Shown: piece by piece, positions 24,989 through 32,859 of the stretch | How positions within the stretch are numbered: the first letter of the stretch is position 1 | Layout: each line of letters starts with the position of its first letter | From: Rhizorhabdus phycosphaerae | GTDB lineage: Bacteria; Pseudomonadota; Alphaproteobacteria; Sphingomonadales; Sphingomonadaceae | Assembly (NCBI RefSeq): GCF_011044255.1 | Contig: NZ_CP049107.1 | Coordinates: forward strand, 3,345,001-3,409,000 | Length of the DNA: 64,000 bases | Reading direction: 5' to 3' | Notes under the pieces: model-generated | What the model was told of the DNA's origin: nothing | Seen by the model: only the letters and a program-made list of their open reading frames with translations | The model's database searches: none | Translations under genes and position numbers: made by a program

Positions 24989-25750
24989 TCAGGGGCGGAT
25001 CAGCGGGCGCATCGACCGGGCGACGGCAAGAACACAGTGCCACTCGCCCGGCAGCGCTGCGGTCCGCCGATCATCCTGCGCGATGGCGCGCAGCTCTGCG
25101 CGAAAGCGTTCGATCGACTCGCGCACGCGCGCCGCGCCCAAGGGCGACAGCTTGATCGTCTCGGCGCCGAAGATCGTTTCCGGGTCGCTATAGTCGATCG
25201 TGACGAACAGCTGTTTGAGATGCCGTTCGAAATGCCGGCGCATCGGCACGCGCTGCCAGGCATGGGCAGGGCTGATGCGCGACCGCACACGCCCGCCCGG
25301 CAGGCGATCGACCAGGGCGAGGCGTTCCAGCTTCGCCACATGACGCTCAACCGTATCGGGGGGGATGTGAAAGCCTTCGGTGGCCTCGCTCGGCGGCCAG
25401 CCGTTCACGATCAGGAAGAAGATCGTCGACAGATCCTTGTCCTGAGTCAGTGCCTCTTCCTGCGCCAGCGTCAGCTGGTCCTTCTCCTGCTCGGCGGTGC
25501 GGCTGCTGTCGGCCAACTCGCCGAGCGTGGTGTCGGCCAGCCGGCAGAGCTGCGCCAGCGTGTTGAAGCTCAGGCCGCGTCCGTGGAGCCACCGCTTGAT
25601 CGTGGCTGAGCCGACCTGCAGCTCTTCGGCCAGTTTGGCCTGCGTCCATCCCGCTGCCCGCAGGGCCCGCCGGAGGGCGCCGAGCATCGCCGCGGCATCT
25701 CCGTCGGCGGTATCATTTGCTGCGTCGTCCGGCATCTTGCGGTGATCCAT
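24989..25750 (-). CDS. XRE-type helix-turn-helix transcriptional regulator
   Basis: A 253-residue DNA-binding protein. An XRE/Cro-type HTH occupies about residues 24-75 (GWTQAKLAEELQVGSATIKRWL). The C-terminal half has winged-helix-like segments (PPDTVERHVAKLERLALVDRLPGGRVR) and then a helical region ending in SMRPLIRP. It does not match a named regulator I know. No clear Shine-Dalgarno precedes the ATG at 25750; a later Met (residue 6) or an earlier ATG at 25789 is possible. The neighbouring TonB/SDR genes are the most likely targets. Confidence 0.7.
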   Translation of the reverse strand: MDHRKMPDDAANDTADGDAAAMLGALRRALRAAGWTQAKLAEELQVGSATIKRWLHGRGLSFNTLAQLCRLADTTLGELADSSRTAEQEKDQLTLAQEEALTQDKDLSTIFFLIVNGWPPSEATEGFHIPPDTVERHVAKLERLALVDRLPGGRVRSRISPAHAWQRVPMRRHFERHLKQLFVTIDYSDPETIFGAETIKLSPLGAARVRESIERFRAELRAIAQDDRRTAALPGEWHCVLAVARSMRPLIRP

Positions 25751-25829
25751 CGTGCTAAAGTGAGAGCGACCCGGTGGAGAGGCAAGCATAATCTCTGTCC
25801 TGCGATGTCCGGCCGCCTTCGACGCTGTC

Positions 25830-25845
25830 GGTCGGACTTCCGACC
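25830..25845. other. short hairpin GGTCGG-ACTT-CCGACC
   Basis: A perfect 6-bp stem with a 4-base loop in the 157-bp gap between the XRE-like regulator and the SDR at 25908. It lies just beyond the stronger hairpin at 25854 and may add to termination or be a protein site. Confidence 0.35.
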
Positions 25846-25853
25846 CTCACTGG

Positions 25854-25879
25854 TCCGGCCGTCGTCCGCGACGGCCGGA
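25854..25879 (-). terminator. strong hairpin after SDR/SnoaL/sulfotransferase operon
   Basis: TCCGGCCGTCG-TCCG-CGACGGCCGGA is a perfect 11-bp stem with a 4-base loop. It lies 28 bases past the stop of the minus-strand SDR at 25908 and ahead of the next minus-strand gene, so it probably ends that operon. No T-tract follows on the minus strand. Confidence 0.6.
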
Positions 25880-25907
25880 TCTCTTATGTCAGGGCCGGCC
25901 GCCTCGT

Positions 25908-26708
25908 TCAGCGGCCTCCGTTCGCCGCGATGTCGATCCCGTTGACGAAGCCTGCGCGCGGGTCGGCCAGAAAGGCGACGACATGCGCGATATCGGCAGG
26001 CTCGCCGATCCGGCCTGCGAAGTTCGAGATCATCCCATCCTGAACCTGCGCGGTGATCGACTCCCAGTCGTCGGCCCAGCCATTGGCCTTGGCCATCTCC
26101 TTCAGCCAGCGGTCGGGGCCGGTCGAATGGGTCAGGCCCGGGCTGATGCTGTTCGAGGTGATCCCGGTGCGGGCCAGCGCCATGGCCAGGCTTCGGGTGA
26201 GCGAGCGGATGGCGAGCTTGGCCGCCTGATAGTCGGGAATGATCGCCATCGGAAAATCGGCCGACTCGCTCGACAGCTGGATCAGCCGCCCCCAGCCCGC
26301 CTCGCGCATGCCGGGCACGGCCAGCTTCACCAGCCGGACGATCGAGCCGACATTGGAATTATAGCTGCTGTTCCAGATGTCGGCGTCGGTATCGAGCCAC
26401 GCCATCGTCCCGCCGCCGGCGGATTCGCCGCCGGCATTATTGACGAGGATATCGACGCCGCCCAGTGCAGCCACCGCCCCGTCGAAGACCGCCTTCGCGC
26501 CCGCGTCATCGGACAGCGAACCGGTCACCGCATGCACCGCGCCGCCGGCCTTGGCGACGCGCTCGCGCGCCGCGGCCAGCCGCTCCTCGTTCCGGCCATG
26601 AAGGCAGACGTCCGCGCCCTCTTCCGCCAGCCGCAGGGCGATACCTTCGCCCAGGCCCGCGCTCGATCCGGTGACCAGCGCGCGCTTTCCTTCGAGCGGC
26701 CGGGACAT
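25908..26708 (-). CDS. short-chain dehydrogenase/reductase (SDR)
   Basis: A 266-residue classical SDR: GSSAGLGEG loop, Arg in CLHGRNEER (NADP-type), ILVNNAGG, Ser in LSSESAD and YQAAK as the catalytic Tyr/Lys. A long loop (WLKEMAKANGWADDWES) covers the substrate region, as in the 3-oxoacyl-ACP-reductase-like group with bulky substrates. Its ATG overlaps the stop of the upstream SnoaL gene by one base (TGATG). Last gene of a three-gene minus-strand operon (sulfotransferase homologue, SnoaL, SDR). Confidence 0.83.
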   Translation of the reverse strand: MSRPLEGKRALVTGSSAGLGEGIALRLAEEGADVCLHGRNEERLAAARERVAKAGGAVHAVTGSLSDDAGAKAVFDGAVAALGGVDILVNNAGGESAGGGTMAWLDTDADIWNSSYNSNVGSIVRLVKLAVPGMREAGWGRLIQLSSESADFPMAIIPDYQAAKLAIRSLTRSLAMALARTGITSNSISPGLTHSTGPDRWLKEMAKANGWADDWESITAQVQDGMISNFAGRIGEPADIAHVVAFLADPRAGFVNGIDIAANGGR

Positions 26709-27157
26709 CAGCTATACTCCAGCTTGATGCGGGTAAGCCGTGTTGCCGCCATCAGCCATCGGTCGCCGACCTTGACGTAGCGATCATGATAATGGCCCCA
26801 GCCATGCATGCGGCCGGCCGGGAGCACCGGATGGCCTTCCGGCGTCCAGAGCCAGTCCTCCATCGACCAGATCGCCTTCGCCTCGGTCGGAGACAGCACG
26901 TCGATCCGCGGCATATAGCCGAAATGGGCGGTCTTCACCCCGCCGAGCACATAGGCATTGTTCTGCGCGAAGGCCTTGGGATCATGCGACAGCAGGTCCG
27001 GATTATGCGGCTCCACCGCCTCGCGCATGTCGGTCTCGGCATCGGCAGTGAAATTGGCGACGAGCGCGTCCCAATCCTGTTCGTCGATGCAGCGGAAATA
27101 TTCGGCCTTGCAGCGCTTCACGCCCTCGATGGCGAGCAATGTATCGATCGGGTTCAT
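26708..27157 (-). CDS. SnoaL-like / NTF2-fold protein
   Basis: A 149-residue SnoaL-type protein (GVKRCKAEYFRCIDEQDWDALVANF, ADAETDM, HFGYMPRIDVLS, and final WLMAATRLTRIKLEYS). The long loop between helix and sheet contains PHNPDLLSHDPKAF. It overlaps the sulfotransferase homologue by 4 bases (ATGA) and the SDR by 1 base, so the trio is probably translated in concert. The recurrence of this fold beside sulfotransferase and DUF1214 genes in the window suggests a dehydratase, isomerase or cyclase step on a shared substrate class; that is inference. Confidence 0.72.
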   Translation of the reverse strand: MNPIDTLLAIEGVKRCKAEYFRCIDEQDWDALVANFTADAETDMREAVEPHNPDLLSHDPKAFAQNNAYVLGGVKTAHFGYMPRIDVLSPTEAKAIWSMEDWLWTPEGHPVLPAGRMHGWGHYHDRYVKVGDRWLMAATRLTRIKLEYS

Positions 27158-28320
27158 GCGGTCACCTTTTCGGCAAGATAGGTCGCGCGATATTCAGCGA
27201 AGTCCTGCTCCACCAGTTCGCGGGTCAGTCCGAAATCCTCGAGCGCATAGCGGTGCGGTGCGCGGTCCTCGCGCTTGTTCGCCTCGACCCATTCGGCCAT
27301 GCCGGCCTCGATCTCCGGCGTCACGGCGATGCCCGCCTCGGCCAAAACCCGCTTGCCTTCCTCGACGGGCTTCGTCGTCGTGTCGGTGTAGCGCACGTCG
27401 ATGAAATTGTCGGGGCCGACCTTGGCGCGGACCGACATGAACAGGTCCAGCAGCTCGGCCAGGCGCTTTTCCCAGAAGGCGCCGATGCGCTCGCGATCGA
27501 CGGTCGACCCCATATGATAGAGCGTCGTCATCATCGAGCAGTAGGACGGCACGGTCTGGACCGGATCGCGATGCGTCATCACGATCTTGGCCTCCGGGAA
27601 GGTGTCGAGCACGCCGTCGAGCGCCATCAGGTGGCCGGGCGTCTTGAGCACCCACTTGGTGCCGCGTCGCGCCGGGTCCTGCCACTGCAGCGACTGGAGG
27701 ATTTCCTTGAGATCGGCATAGCAGCGGGTGCGGCTGTTCTCGATCAGCCAGCGCGCGTAGCTCGGCACGTGATACATCCCCTCGATCATGGTCGAGGAGA
27801 AGAGCAGGCCGAGGATGATCAACTCCTCGTCCGACTGGTCGATGCTCATCGGATGGATCGACATCAGCTCGGGTGCATGTTCGAGCATATAGGCCAGATA
27901 ATGCTTGGCCGCTTCACGGCGCCCGTCGGGCTTGCCGCGCTCCTCGCCGGGGAAGGGCGCGTAATTCTGGGCTTCCCACCATTTCACGCCGGTCATGCCC
28001 GGGGCGGACGAGAGCATCCGGTGGAGCATCGTGCTGCCGGTGCGCGGAAGGCCCACGACGACGGCGGCAATATCGACCTTCTCGTCGAGGATCTCGGGAT
28101 GGCGCTTGATCAGGTCGACATGGCGAAGCCGGTTGGTCAGGGCGGTGACGATCATCGCCTCCGCCCCGCCGACGCCGACGTCGGTCAGTTTGGCTTCGCT
28201 GTTCAGGATCGGGATCAGTGCGTCGAGATTTTCGAAAATCCAGGGATCGCCGAAATCCGACAGGCCGGTCGCCTCGATCGCGCGGGCCGCCAGCGTCGCC
28301 CGGTCGCTTACATTGCTCAT
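27154..28320 (-). CDS. PAPS-dependent sulfotransferase family protein
   Basis: A 388-residue protein of the sulfotransferase-3/Sulfotransfer family. The 5'-phosphosulfate loop is PRTGST (92-97), followed by WVLKTPGHL and the 3'-phosphate-binding MTHRDPVQTVPS. An N-terminal extension of about 85 residues precedes the loop and includes ATGLSDFG, also present in the homologue at 57269, so both belong to one subfamily. Members may transfer sulfate from PAPS to an alcohol, but many bacterial members are uncharacterised. The ATG at 28320 follows GGAGAGG. No PAPS synthesis genes are nearby. First gene of the operon with SnoaL and SDR genes. Confidence 0.8.
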   Translation of the reverse strand: MSNVSDRATLAARAIEATGLSDFGDPWIFENLDALIPILNSEAKLTDVGVGGAEAMIVTALTNRLRHVDLIKRHPEILDEKVDIAAVVVGLPRTGSTMLHRMLSSAPGMTGVKWWEAQNYAPFPGEERGKPDGRREAAKHYLAYMLEHAPELMSIHPMSIDQSDEELIILGLLFSSTMIEGMYHVPSYARWLIENSRTRCYADLKEILQSLQWQDPARRGTKWVLKTPGHLMALDGVLDTFPEAKIVMTHRDPVQTVPSYCSMMTTLYHMGSTVDRERIGAFWEKRLAELLDLFMSVRAKVGPDNFIDVRYTDTTTKPVEEGKRVLAEAGIAVTPEIEAGMAEWVEANKREDRAPHRYALEDFGLTRELVEQDFAEYRATYLAEKVTA

Positions 28321-28340
28321 GTCATTCCTCTCCAAAAGGC

Positions 28341-29114
28341 TCAGACGCCGTAGCCGCCGGCGACGGCGAGCTGCTGTCCGGTCGTGTAGCCCGCACGGTT
28401 CGATATCAGGAAGGAGACGGCATGGCCGATCTCCTCCGCCTTGCCCCAGCGCCGCAGGGGCAGCTGCGATTGCACCTCCTTGACCCAGGCGTCGTCGAAC
28501 TGCCCCTGGGCCAGAAGCTCATGAAACATGCCGGCATCGATCACGCCGACCAGGACGCTGTTGGCGCGGATGCCGTGACGCCCTTCTTCCTTGGCGATGC
28601 CCCGCACCAGCGACTCGTTGGCCGCCTTGGGCGCCACCGAGAGGCCGTCGCGCGGCGGCCAGTAAAGATCGCCGGCCGACCCCAGATGGACGAAGGAGCC
28701 GCCGCCGGTCGCGCGAAAATGCGGGATCAGGGCCTGCGCCGCCGAGAAGAATCCGTTCACCTCGACCTCGATCGCGCGCTTCCACTTCTCCAGCGGCGTC
28801 TCGGACAGGTGCAGCTGGTCGACCAGCGGCCCGGCCGCCCAGACGAGGCCGTGCACGCGGCCATGCTCCGCGATCGCTGCATCGCGCGCGGCATCGAGCG
28901 TGGCGGGGTCGGTCGCATCGACCTGGTGCAGCGAGACTTTCCGGCCATAGGCGCGCAGCGCCTCGGCCAGCGCCTCGGCCGCCTCCCGCTTGCTGCGGAA
29001 GCACAGCGCCACGTCGCTGCCGTCGCGCGCGAGCGCGCGGGCACAAGCTGCGCCGAGCCCGCCCGTGGCGCCGAGCACCATGGTTGCGCCATCCGGAAAA
29101 ATCTGATCGCTCAC
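28341..29114 (-). CDS. SDR-family protein lacking the catalytic tyrosine
   Basis: A 257-residue protein with an SDR fold: GATGGLGAA cofactor loop, Arg in CFRSKRE, LVWAAGP in place of NNAG, and LGSAG holding a Ser. Where the family has YxxxK this one has Ser159-Val-Ala-Pro-Lys163, so the proton-donating Tyr is missing. It resembles enoyl-ACP-reductase-like and degenerate SDRs. It may be an altered enzyme or a binding partner. The start is GTG at 29114 with AAGGAGGGG directly upstream; the in-frame ATG at 29147 has no such site. It lies 20 bases before the sulfotransferase homologue and likely opens that operon. Confidence 0.75.
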   Translation of the reverse strand: MSDQIFPDGATMVLGATGGLGAACARALARDGSDVALCFRSKREAAEALAEALRAYGRKVSLHQVDATDPATLDAARDAAIAEHGRVHGLVWAAGPLVDQLHLSETPLEKWKRAIEVEVNGFFSAAQALIPHFRATGGGSFVHLGSAGDLYWPPRDGLSVAPKAANESLVRGIAKEEGRHGIRANSVLVGVIDAGMFHELLAQGQFDDAWVKEVQSQLPLRRWGKAEEIGHAVSFLISNRAGYTTGQQLAVAGGYGV

Positions 29115-29252
29115 GCGTCCCCTCCTTATGGTAATGGCGGTTCGCATTCCGCCGCTCCATTATCTCTGCGTCACTGAATTGCAGACTGAGACGGCTAAAT
29201 CAACACGCATAGCTTGACATGGAAGCGTGAAATGCGGAGGCTTGCGTAACAG

Positions 29253-29272
29253 AGCCGGTCACAAGCCGGTCA
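29253..29272. promoter_or_regulatory. two 9-bp direct repeats one helical turn apart
   Basis: AGCCGGTCA occurs at 29253-29261 and 29264-29272, spaced 11 bp, ending 16 bases before the SDR start at 29289. TTGACA at 29214-29219 upstream could be a -35 element. Same-face direct repeats suit a regulator site; identity unknown. Confidence 0.35.
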
Positions 29273-29288
29273 TATTCGGAGGGGCCAC

Positions 29289-30080
29289 ATGGCGAGACTG
29301 GCAGGCAAAGTAGCAATCATCAGCGGCGCAGCGCAGGGCATGGGCGCGGCCACCGCGCGACTCTTCGTGGCTGAGGGCGCCAAGGTCGTCATGGGCGACG
29401 TACTCGACGAAAAGGGCCGTGCGGTCGCAGCCGAACTCGGCGAAGCCAATGCGCTCTACCAGCATCTCGACGTTCGCGAGGAGGATCAGTGGGCCGCCAT
29501 CGTGAAGGCCGCGACCGATCGCTTCGGTAAGCTCGACATCCTCGTCAACAACGCGGCCGTGACGCATTTCGGTGCGGCCGAGGAACTGCGCAAGGAAGAT
29601 GCGGAGCGGGTGCTGGGCATCAACCTGATCGGCACGATGATGGGCGTGAAGCATGCCGTCCCCGCGCTGAAGGCCAATGGTGGCGGCGTGATCGCCAACA
29701 TCTCGTCGGTCGATGGTATGCGCGGCTGCAATGGCCTCGTCGCCTATACCGCCAGCAAATGGGCGGTGCGTGGCATCTCCAAATCCTATGCCTATGAATT
29801 CGGACCCCACGGCATCCGCGTCGTGTCGATTCATCCGGGCGGCGTGAACACCGAAATGGGCAATCCCGGCCGCGAGAGCGTCGAGACGGTCAACGCCCGT
29901 TCCTTCCGCGGCGTGCCGCTGCAGCGCATCGGCGAGCCGGAGGAGATCGCGCGCGCAACGCTGTTCGTGTGCAGCGACGAGGCGAGCTACATCTCGGGCG
30001 CCGAGATCGCCGTCGACGGCGGCTGGACCGCCGGCCATTATGAGCCCGCCCTGCCGGGCTGCCCCGACAGCCTGCGGTGA
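29289..30080 (+). CDS. short-chain dehydrogenase (hydroxysteroid dehydrogenase-like)
   Basis: A 263-residue classical SDR closely following the 3-alpha/20-beta-hydroxysteroid dehydrogenase pattern: GAAQGMGAA loop, Asp in VMGDVLDE (NAD-type), DILVNNAAV, Ser in ISSVDGM, YTASK, then RVVSIHPGGVNTEM. This similarity is suggestive but shared by many SDRs with other substrates. GGAGGGG precedes the ATG. First of seven close plus-strand genes to 35.5 kb: two SDRs, flavin oxidoreductase, SDR, DUF1214, SnoaL and acyl-CoA dehydrogenase. Confidence 0.85.
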   Translation: MARLAGKVAIISGAAQGMGAATARLFVAEGAKVVMGDVLDEKGRAVAAELGEANALYQHLDVREEDQWAAIVKAATDRFGKLDILVNNAAVTHFGAAEELRKEDAERVLGINLIGTMMGVKHAVPALKANGGGVIANISSVDGMRGCNGLVAYTASKWAVRGISKSYAYEFGPHGIRVVSIHPGGVNTEMGNPGRESVETVNARSFRGVPLQRIGEPEEIARATLFVCSDEASYISGAEIAVDGGWTAGHYEPALPGCPDSLR

Positions 30081-30085
30081 CCGCC

Positions 30086-30847
30086 ATGGCGAGGCTGGAC
30101 AACAAGGTCGCGATCGTTACCGGCGCCGGACAGGGCGTCGGTCGCGGCATCGCGCTGGCGCTTGCGGCTGACGGCGCGGCCGTGGCCGTCGTCGGCAGGA
30201 CGCTCGACAAGGTGCAGTCGGTCGCGGCGGAAATCGAGGCCGCAGGTGGAAAAGCGCGGGCCTTTCACTGCGACGTGAAGGACGCGGGTTCGATCGAGAC
30301 GCTCGTCACGGAGGTCGCCGGAGCCTTCGGTGGCATCGACATCCTCGTCAACAATGCGCAGGAGGTTCCGCTCGGGCCGTTGAGCGACGTCAGCGACGAG
30401 GCTTTCCTTGCCGGTTTCGAATCGGGTCCGCTCGCCACCTTCCGCCTTATGAAGCAATGCCGCTCGCATCTCGCCAAGTCGGGCGAGGGTGTGATTATCA
30501 ACCTCGCCACGTCGGCTGCGGTGCGTTGGGACATGAGTGGCTACGGCACTTATGCTGCGGTCAAGGAGGCAACCCGCATTCTGACGCGCGCCGCTGCGGC
30601 CGAATGGGGCGTCGAGGGCATTCGCGTGCTGACCGTCGCACCGCATGCCGACTCGCCGGGGCTCAAGGCCTGGATCGAGGCGCGTCCGGAGGAGGCAGAG
30701 GCCTTCTTCCGCACGATCCCGCTCCGCCGCATCGGCCGCTGCGAGCAGGATATCGGTCGTGCCGTTTCCGCGCTTTGCGGTCCGGAGTTCGGCTATCTGA
30801 CCGGTGCCACCGTCCCGCTGGACGGCGGCCAGGCGAATTTCGACTGA
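30086..30847 (+). CDS. short-chain dehydrogenase/reductase (SDR)
   Basis: A 253-residue classical SDR: GAGQGVGRG loop, Arg in VVGRTLD, ILVNNAQEV, catalytic Ser in ATSAAV and YAAVK. The strand after the active site reads VLTVAPHADSPG, with His-Ala replacing the common Gly, so the substrate pocket is probably unusual. I take the ATG at 30086; a GTG at 30077 overlapping the preceding stop (GTGA) is a plausible coupled start adding three residues. Four bases separate it from the flavin oxidoreductase. Confidence 0.84.
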   Translation: MARLDNKVAIVTGAGQGVGRGIALALAADGAAVAVVGRTLDKVQSVAAEIEAAGGKARAFHCDVKDAGSIETLVTEVAGAFGGIDILVNNAQEVPLGPLSDVSDEAFLAGFESGPLATFRLMKQCRSHLAKSGEGVIINLATSAAVRWDMSGYGTYAAVKEATRILTRAAAAEWGVEGIRVLTVAPHADSPGLKAWIEARPEEAEAFFRTIPLRRIGRCEQDIGRAVSALCGPEFGYLTGATVPLDGGQANFD

Positions 30848-30851
30848 TCCG

Positions 30852-32093
30852 ATGGGCAGCGCCTTCACTCCGGTGACGATCGGTCCCGTCACGCTGCGCA
30901 ACCGCTTCATCCGGTCGGGCGCGAACGAGATGATGACCTATCGGTCGCGACCTACGCAGTCGTTGTTGGAGTTCCACCGCCGGCTCGCGGCGGGCGGGGT
31001 CGGCATGACGACGCTGGCCTATGTCGCGGTGTCACCCGATGGGCGGACCTTCGCGAGCCAGGGCGTGCTCAATGCCGACAGCATCGCCGACTATCGCGCG
31101 ATCACCGATGCGGTGCACGCCGAAGGCGCGCTGGCCTCGGCGCAGATCACCCATGGCGGCAGCTTCGTCCAGCACAAGGAACTGTCGACGCCCCGCGCGA
31201 TGTCGTCCTCGGGCGGCATCGACAAGATGGGTGTTATGATGGGCCGCTTCTTCCAGCGGCAGATGAATCGGCAGGACATGGACCAGGTCCGCGACGAGTT
31301 CGTCGCGGCCGCACGCTGTGCGGTCGAGGCCGGCTTCGACGCCGTCGAACTCCACATGGGCCATGGCTATCTGCTCAACCAGTATATTTCGCCGCTCTCG
31401 AACAAGCGCCGCGACGAGTATGGCGGCACTGCCGAGAAGCGAGCACGCTTTCCCGCCGAGGTGCTGGCAGCCGTGAAGCAAGCGGTCGGCGACCGCATCG
31501 CCGTGCTCGCCAAGATCAATCTCTATGACGGCGCCAAGGGCGGCGCGACAGTCGAGGACGGCATCGTCACCGCGAAGGCGCTCGAAGCTGCGGGCGCGGA
31601 CATGCTGGTGCTGTCGGGCGGACGGAACATCGAAGCGAGCTATGTGATGTTCTCCAGCCCGCTGCCTTATGACGATCTGGCGCTGATGCAGCGCGGCTTC
31701 TTCGCCAAGCTGCAATTCCGGCTGCTCAAGATGGCGACGCCCAAGACCGTCAAATTCTCCGAACTCTATTTCCTCGAAGCTGCGCGGCGGGTGCGTGCAG
31801 CGGTCAAGTGCAAGCTCGGCTATCTCGGCGGCGTGCTGTCGCTCGACGGTGCCGAGAAGGCGCTGGCGGAGAATTTCGATGCGGTGGTCATGGCGCGCTC
31901 GCTCGTCCACGATCCGGCGCTGGTCTCGAAATGGCAGGCCGACGTAACGCATCGGTCGGCCTGCGACGCCTGCAACCGCTGCGTGGCGGTGATGTACGGC
32001 CCGGCCGGCACCTATTGCACCCTGTCGGGGAATGCGATCGATCCCAAGCTCAACAAAATATATGCTGGAGAGGAGCTCAATCATGCTGCTTAA
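30852..32093 (+). CDS. NADH:flavin oxidoreductase / 2,4-dienoyl-CoA reductase-like
   Basis: A 413-residue FMN enzyme of the OYE superfamily. The barrel holds LRNRFIRSGANE, SAQITHGGSF, the substrate pair His168/His171 in VELHMGHGYL, LSNKRRDEYGG and a phosphate-binding MARSLVHDPALV. It then carries four cysteines (Cys371, Cys374, Cys377, Cys389). 2,4-dienoyl-CoA reductases bind a 4Fe-4S cluster with CxxCxxxC-x11-C; here the middle spacing is one residue shorter, and the C-terminal FAD/NADPH domain is absent. It may reduce a conjugated enone or dienoyl-CoA with a separate reductase. The ATG at 30852 lies 4 bases after the preceding SDR stop. Confidence 0.82.
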   Translation: MGSAFTPVTIGPVTLRNRFIRSGANEMMTYRSRPTQSLLEFHRRLAAGGVGMTTLAYVAVSPDGRTFASQGVLNADSIADYRAITDAVHAEGALASAQITHGGSFVQHKELSTPRAMSSSGGIDKMGVMMGRFFQRQMNRQDMDQVRDEFVAAARCAVEAGFDAVELHMGHGYLLNQYISPLSNKRRDEYGGTAEKRARFPAEVLAAVKQAVGDRIAVLAKINLYDGAKGGATVEDGIVTAKALEAAGADMLVLSGGRNIEASYVMFSSPLPYDDLALMQRGFFAKLQFRLLKMATPKTVKFSELYFLEAARRVRAAVKCKLGYLGGVLSLDGAEKALAENFDAVVMARSLVHDPALVSKWQADVTHRSACDACNRCVAVMYGPAGTYCTLSGNAIDPKLNKIYAGEELNHAA

Positions 32094-32859
32094 GGACAAG
32101 GTGATCGTGATCAGCGGCGTCGGCCCGGGGATGGGCCAGTCGCTGGCAAAGATCGCAGCCGCGGAAGGCGCGAAGGTCGGTCTCGGCGCGCGCAACAAGG
32201 CGTTCCTCGATGAGGTGGTGGCAGAGATCAAGGCGAAAGGTGGTCAGGCGATTGCGCTGGCCACGGACGTCACCAAGGCCGACCAGTGCCAGGCGCTCGC
32301 CAAGGCGACCGCAGAGGCGTTCGGGCGGATCGATGGCCTCGTCAATTCGGCTTATATGCATGGCGAATGGCTGCCGACCGACATGGCCAATGCCGAGGAA
32401 TTCGCCGACGTGTTCAACGTCAACTGCGCCGGCGCGCTGCGCATGGCGCAGGCCTGCCTCGACGAACTCAAGAAGTCCAAGGGCGCGATCGTCAACGTGT
32501 CGACCATGTCGACGGTCAATCCCTTCCCGGGCGAGGGCGCCTATTCGGCCGGCAAGGGCGGCATGAACGCGCTGACCCGCCACATGGCGAAGGACTTCGG
32601 GCGCCACGGCATCCGCGTCAACGTCACGCGCATGGGCTGGATCGGCGGCGCGCCGGTGTGGGGCCATATCGACCGCGAAGTCGCTGGCGGACGCGATCGC
32701 GACGAGGTCGTCGGCGAGATCACCGGCCGCATCCCGCTGGGCATCATTCCGCCCGAAGAGGATTGCGCCAAGGCGGTCCTGTTCATGGTTTCCGACTATT
32801 CCAAGGTGGTCAACGGGGCGTCGCTCGACGTCAACGGCGGCCAGTATATGGCGCCATGA
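32083..32859 (+). CDS. short-chain dehydrogenase/reductase (SDR)
   Basis: A 258-residue classical SDR: GVGPGMGQS loop, Arg in LGARNKAF, LVNSAYMHG replacing NNAG, Ser in VSTMST, YSAGK, then NVTRMGWIGGAPVWG, a long substrate loop. The ATG at 32083 lies inside the previous coding end (11-base overlap) with GGAGAGGAG upstream. Its stop overlaps the DUF1214 start (ATGA). Co-translation with the flavin reductase and DUF1214 protein points to a shared pathway. Confidence 0.84.
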   Translation: MLLKDKVIVISGVGPGMGQSLAKIAAAEGAKVGLGARNKAFLDEVVAEIKAKGGQAIALATDVTKADQCQALAKATAEAFGRIDGLVNSAYMHGEWLPTDMANAEEFADVFNVNCAGALRMAQACLDELKKSKGAIVNVSTMSTVNPFPGEGAYSAGKGGMNALTRHMAKDFGRHGIRVNVTRMGWIGGAPVWGHIDREVAGGRDRDEVVGEITGRIPLGIIPPEEDCAKAVLFMVSDYSKVVNGASLDVNGGQYMAP

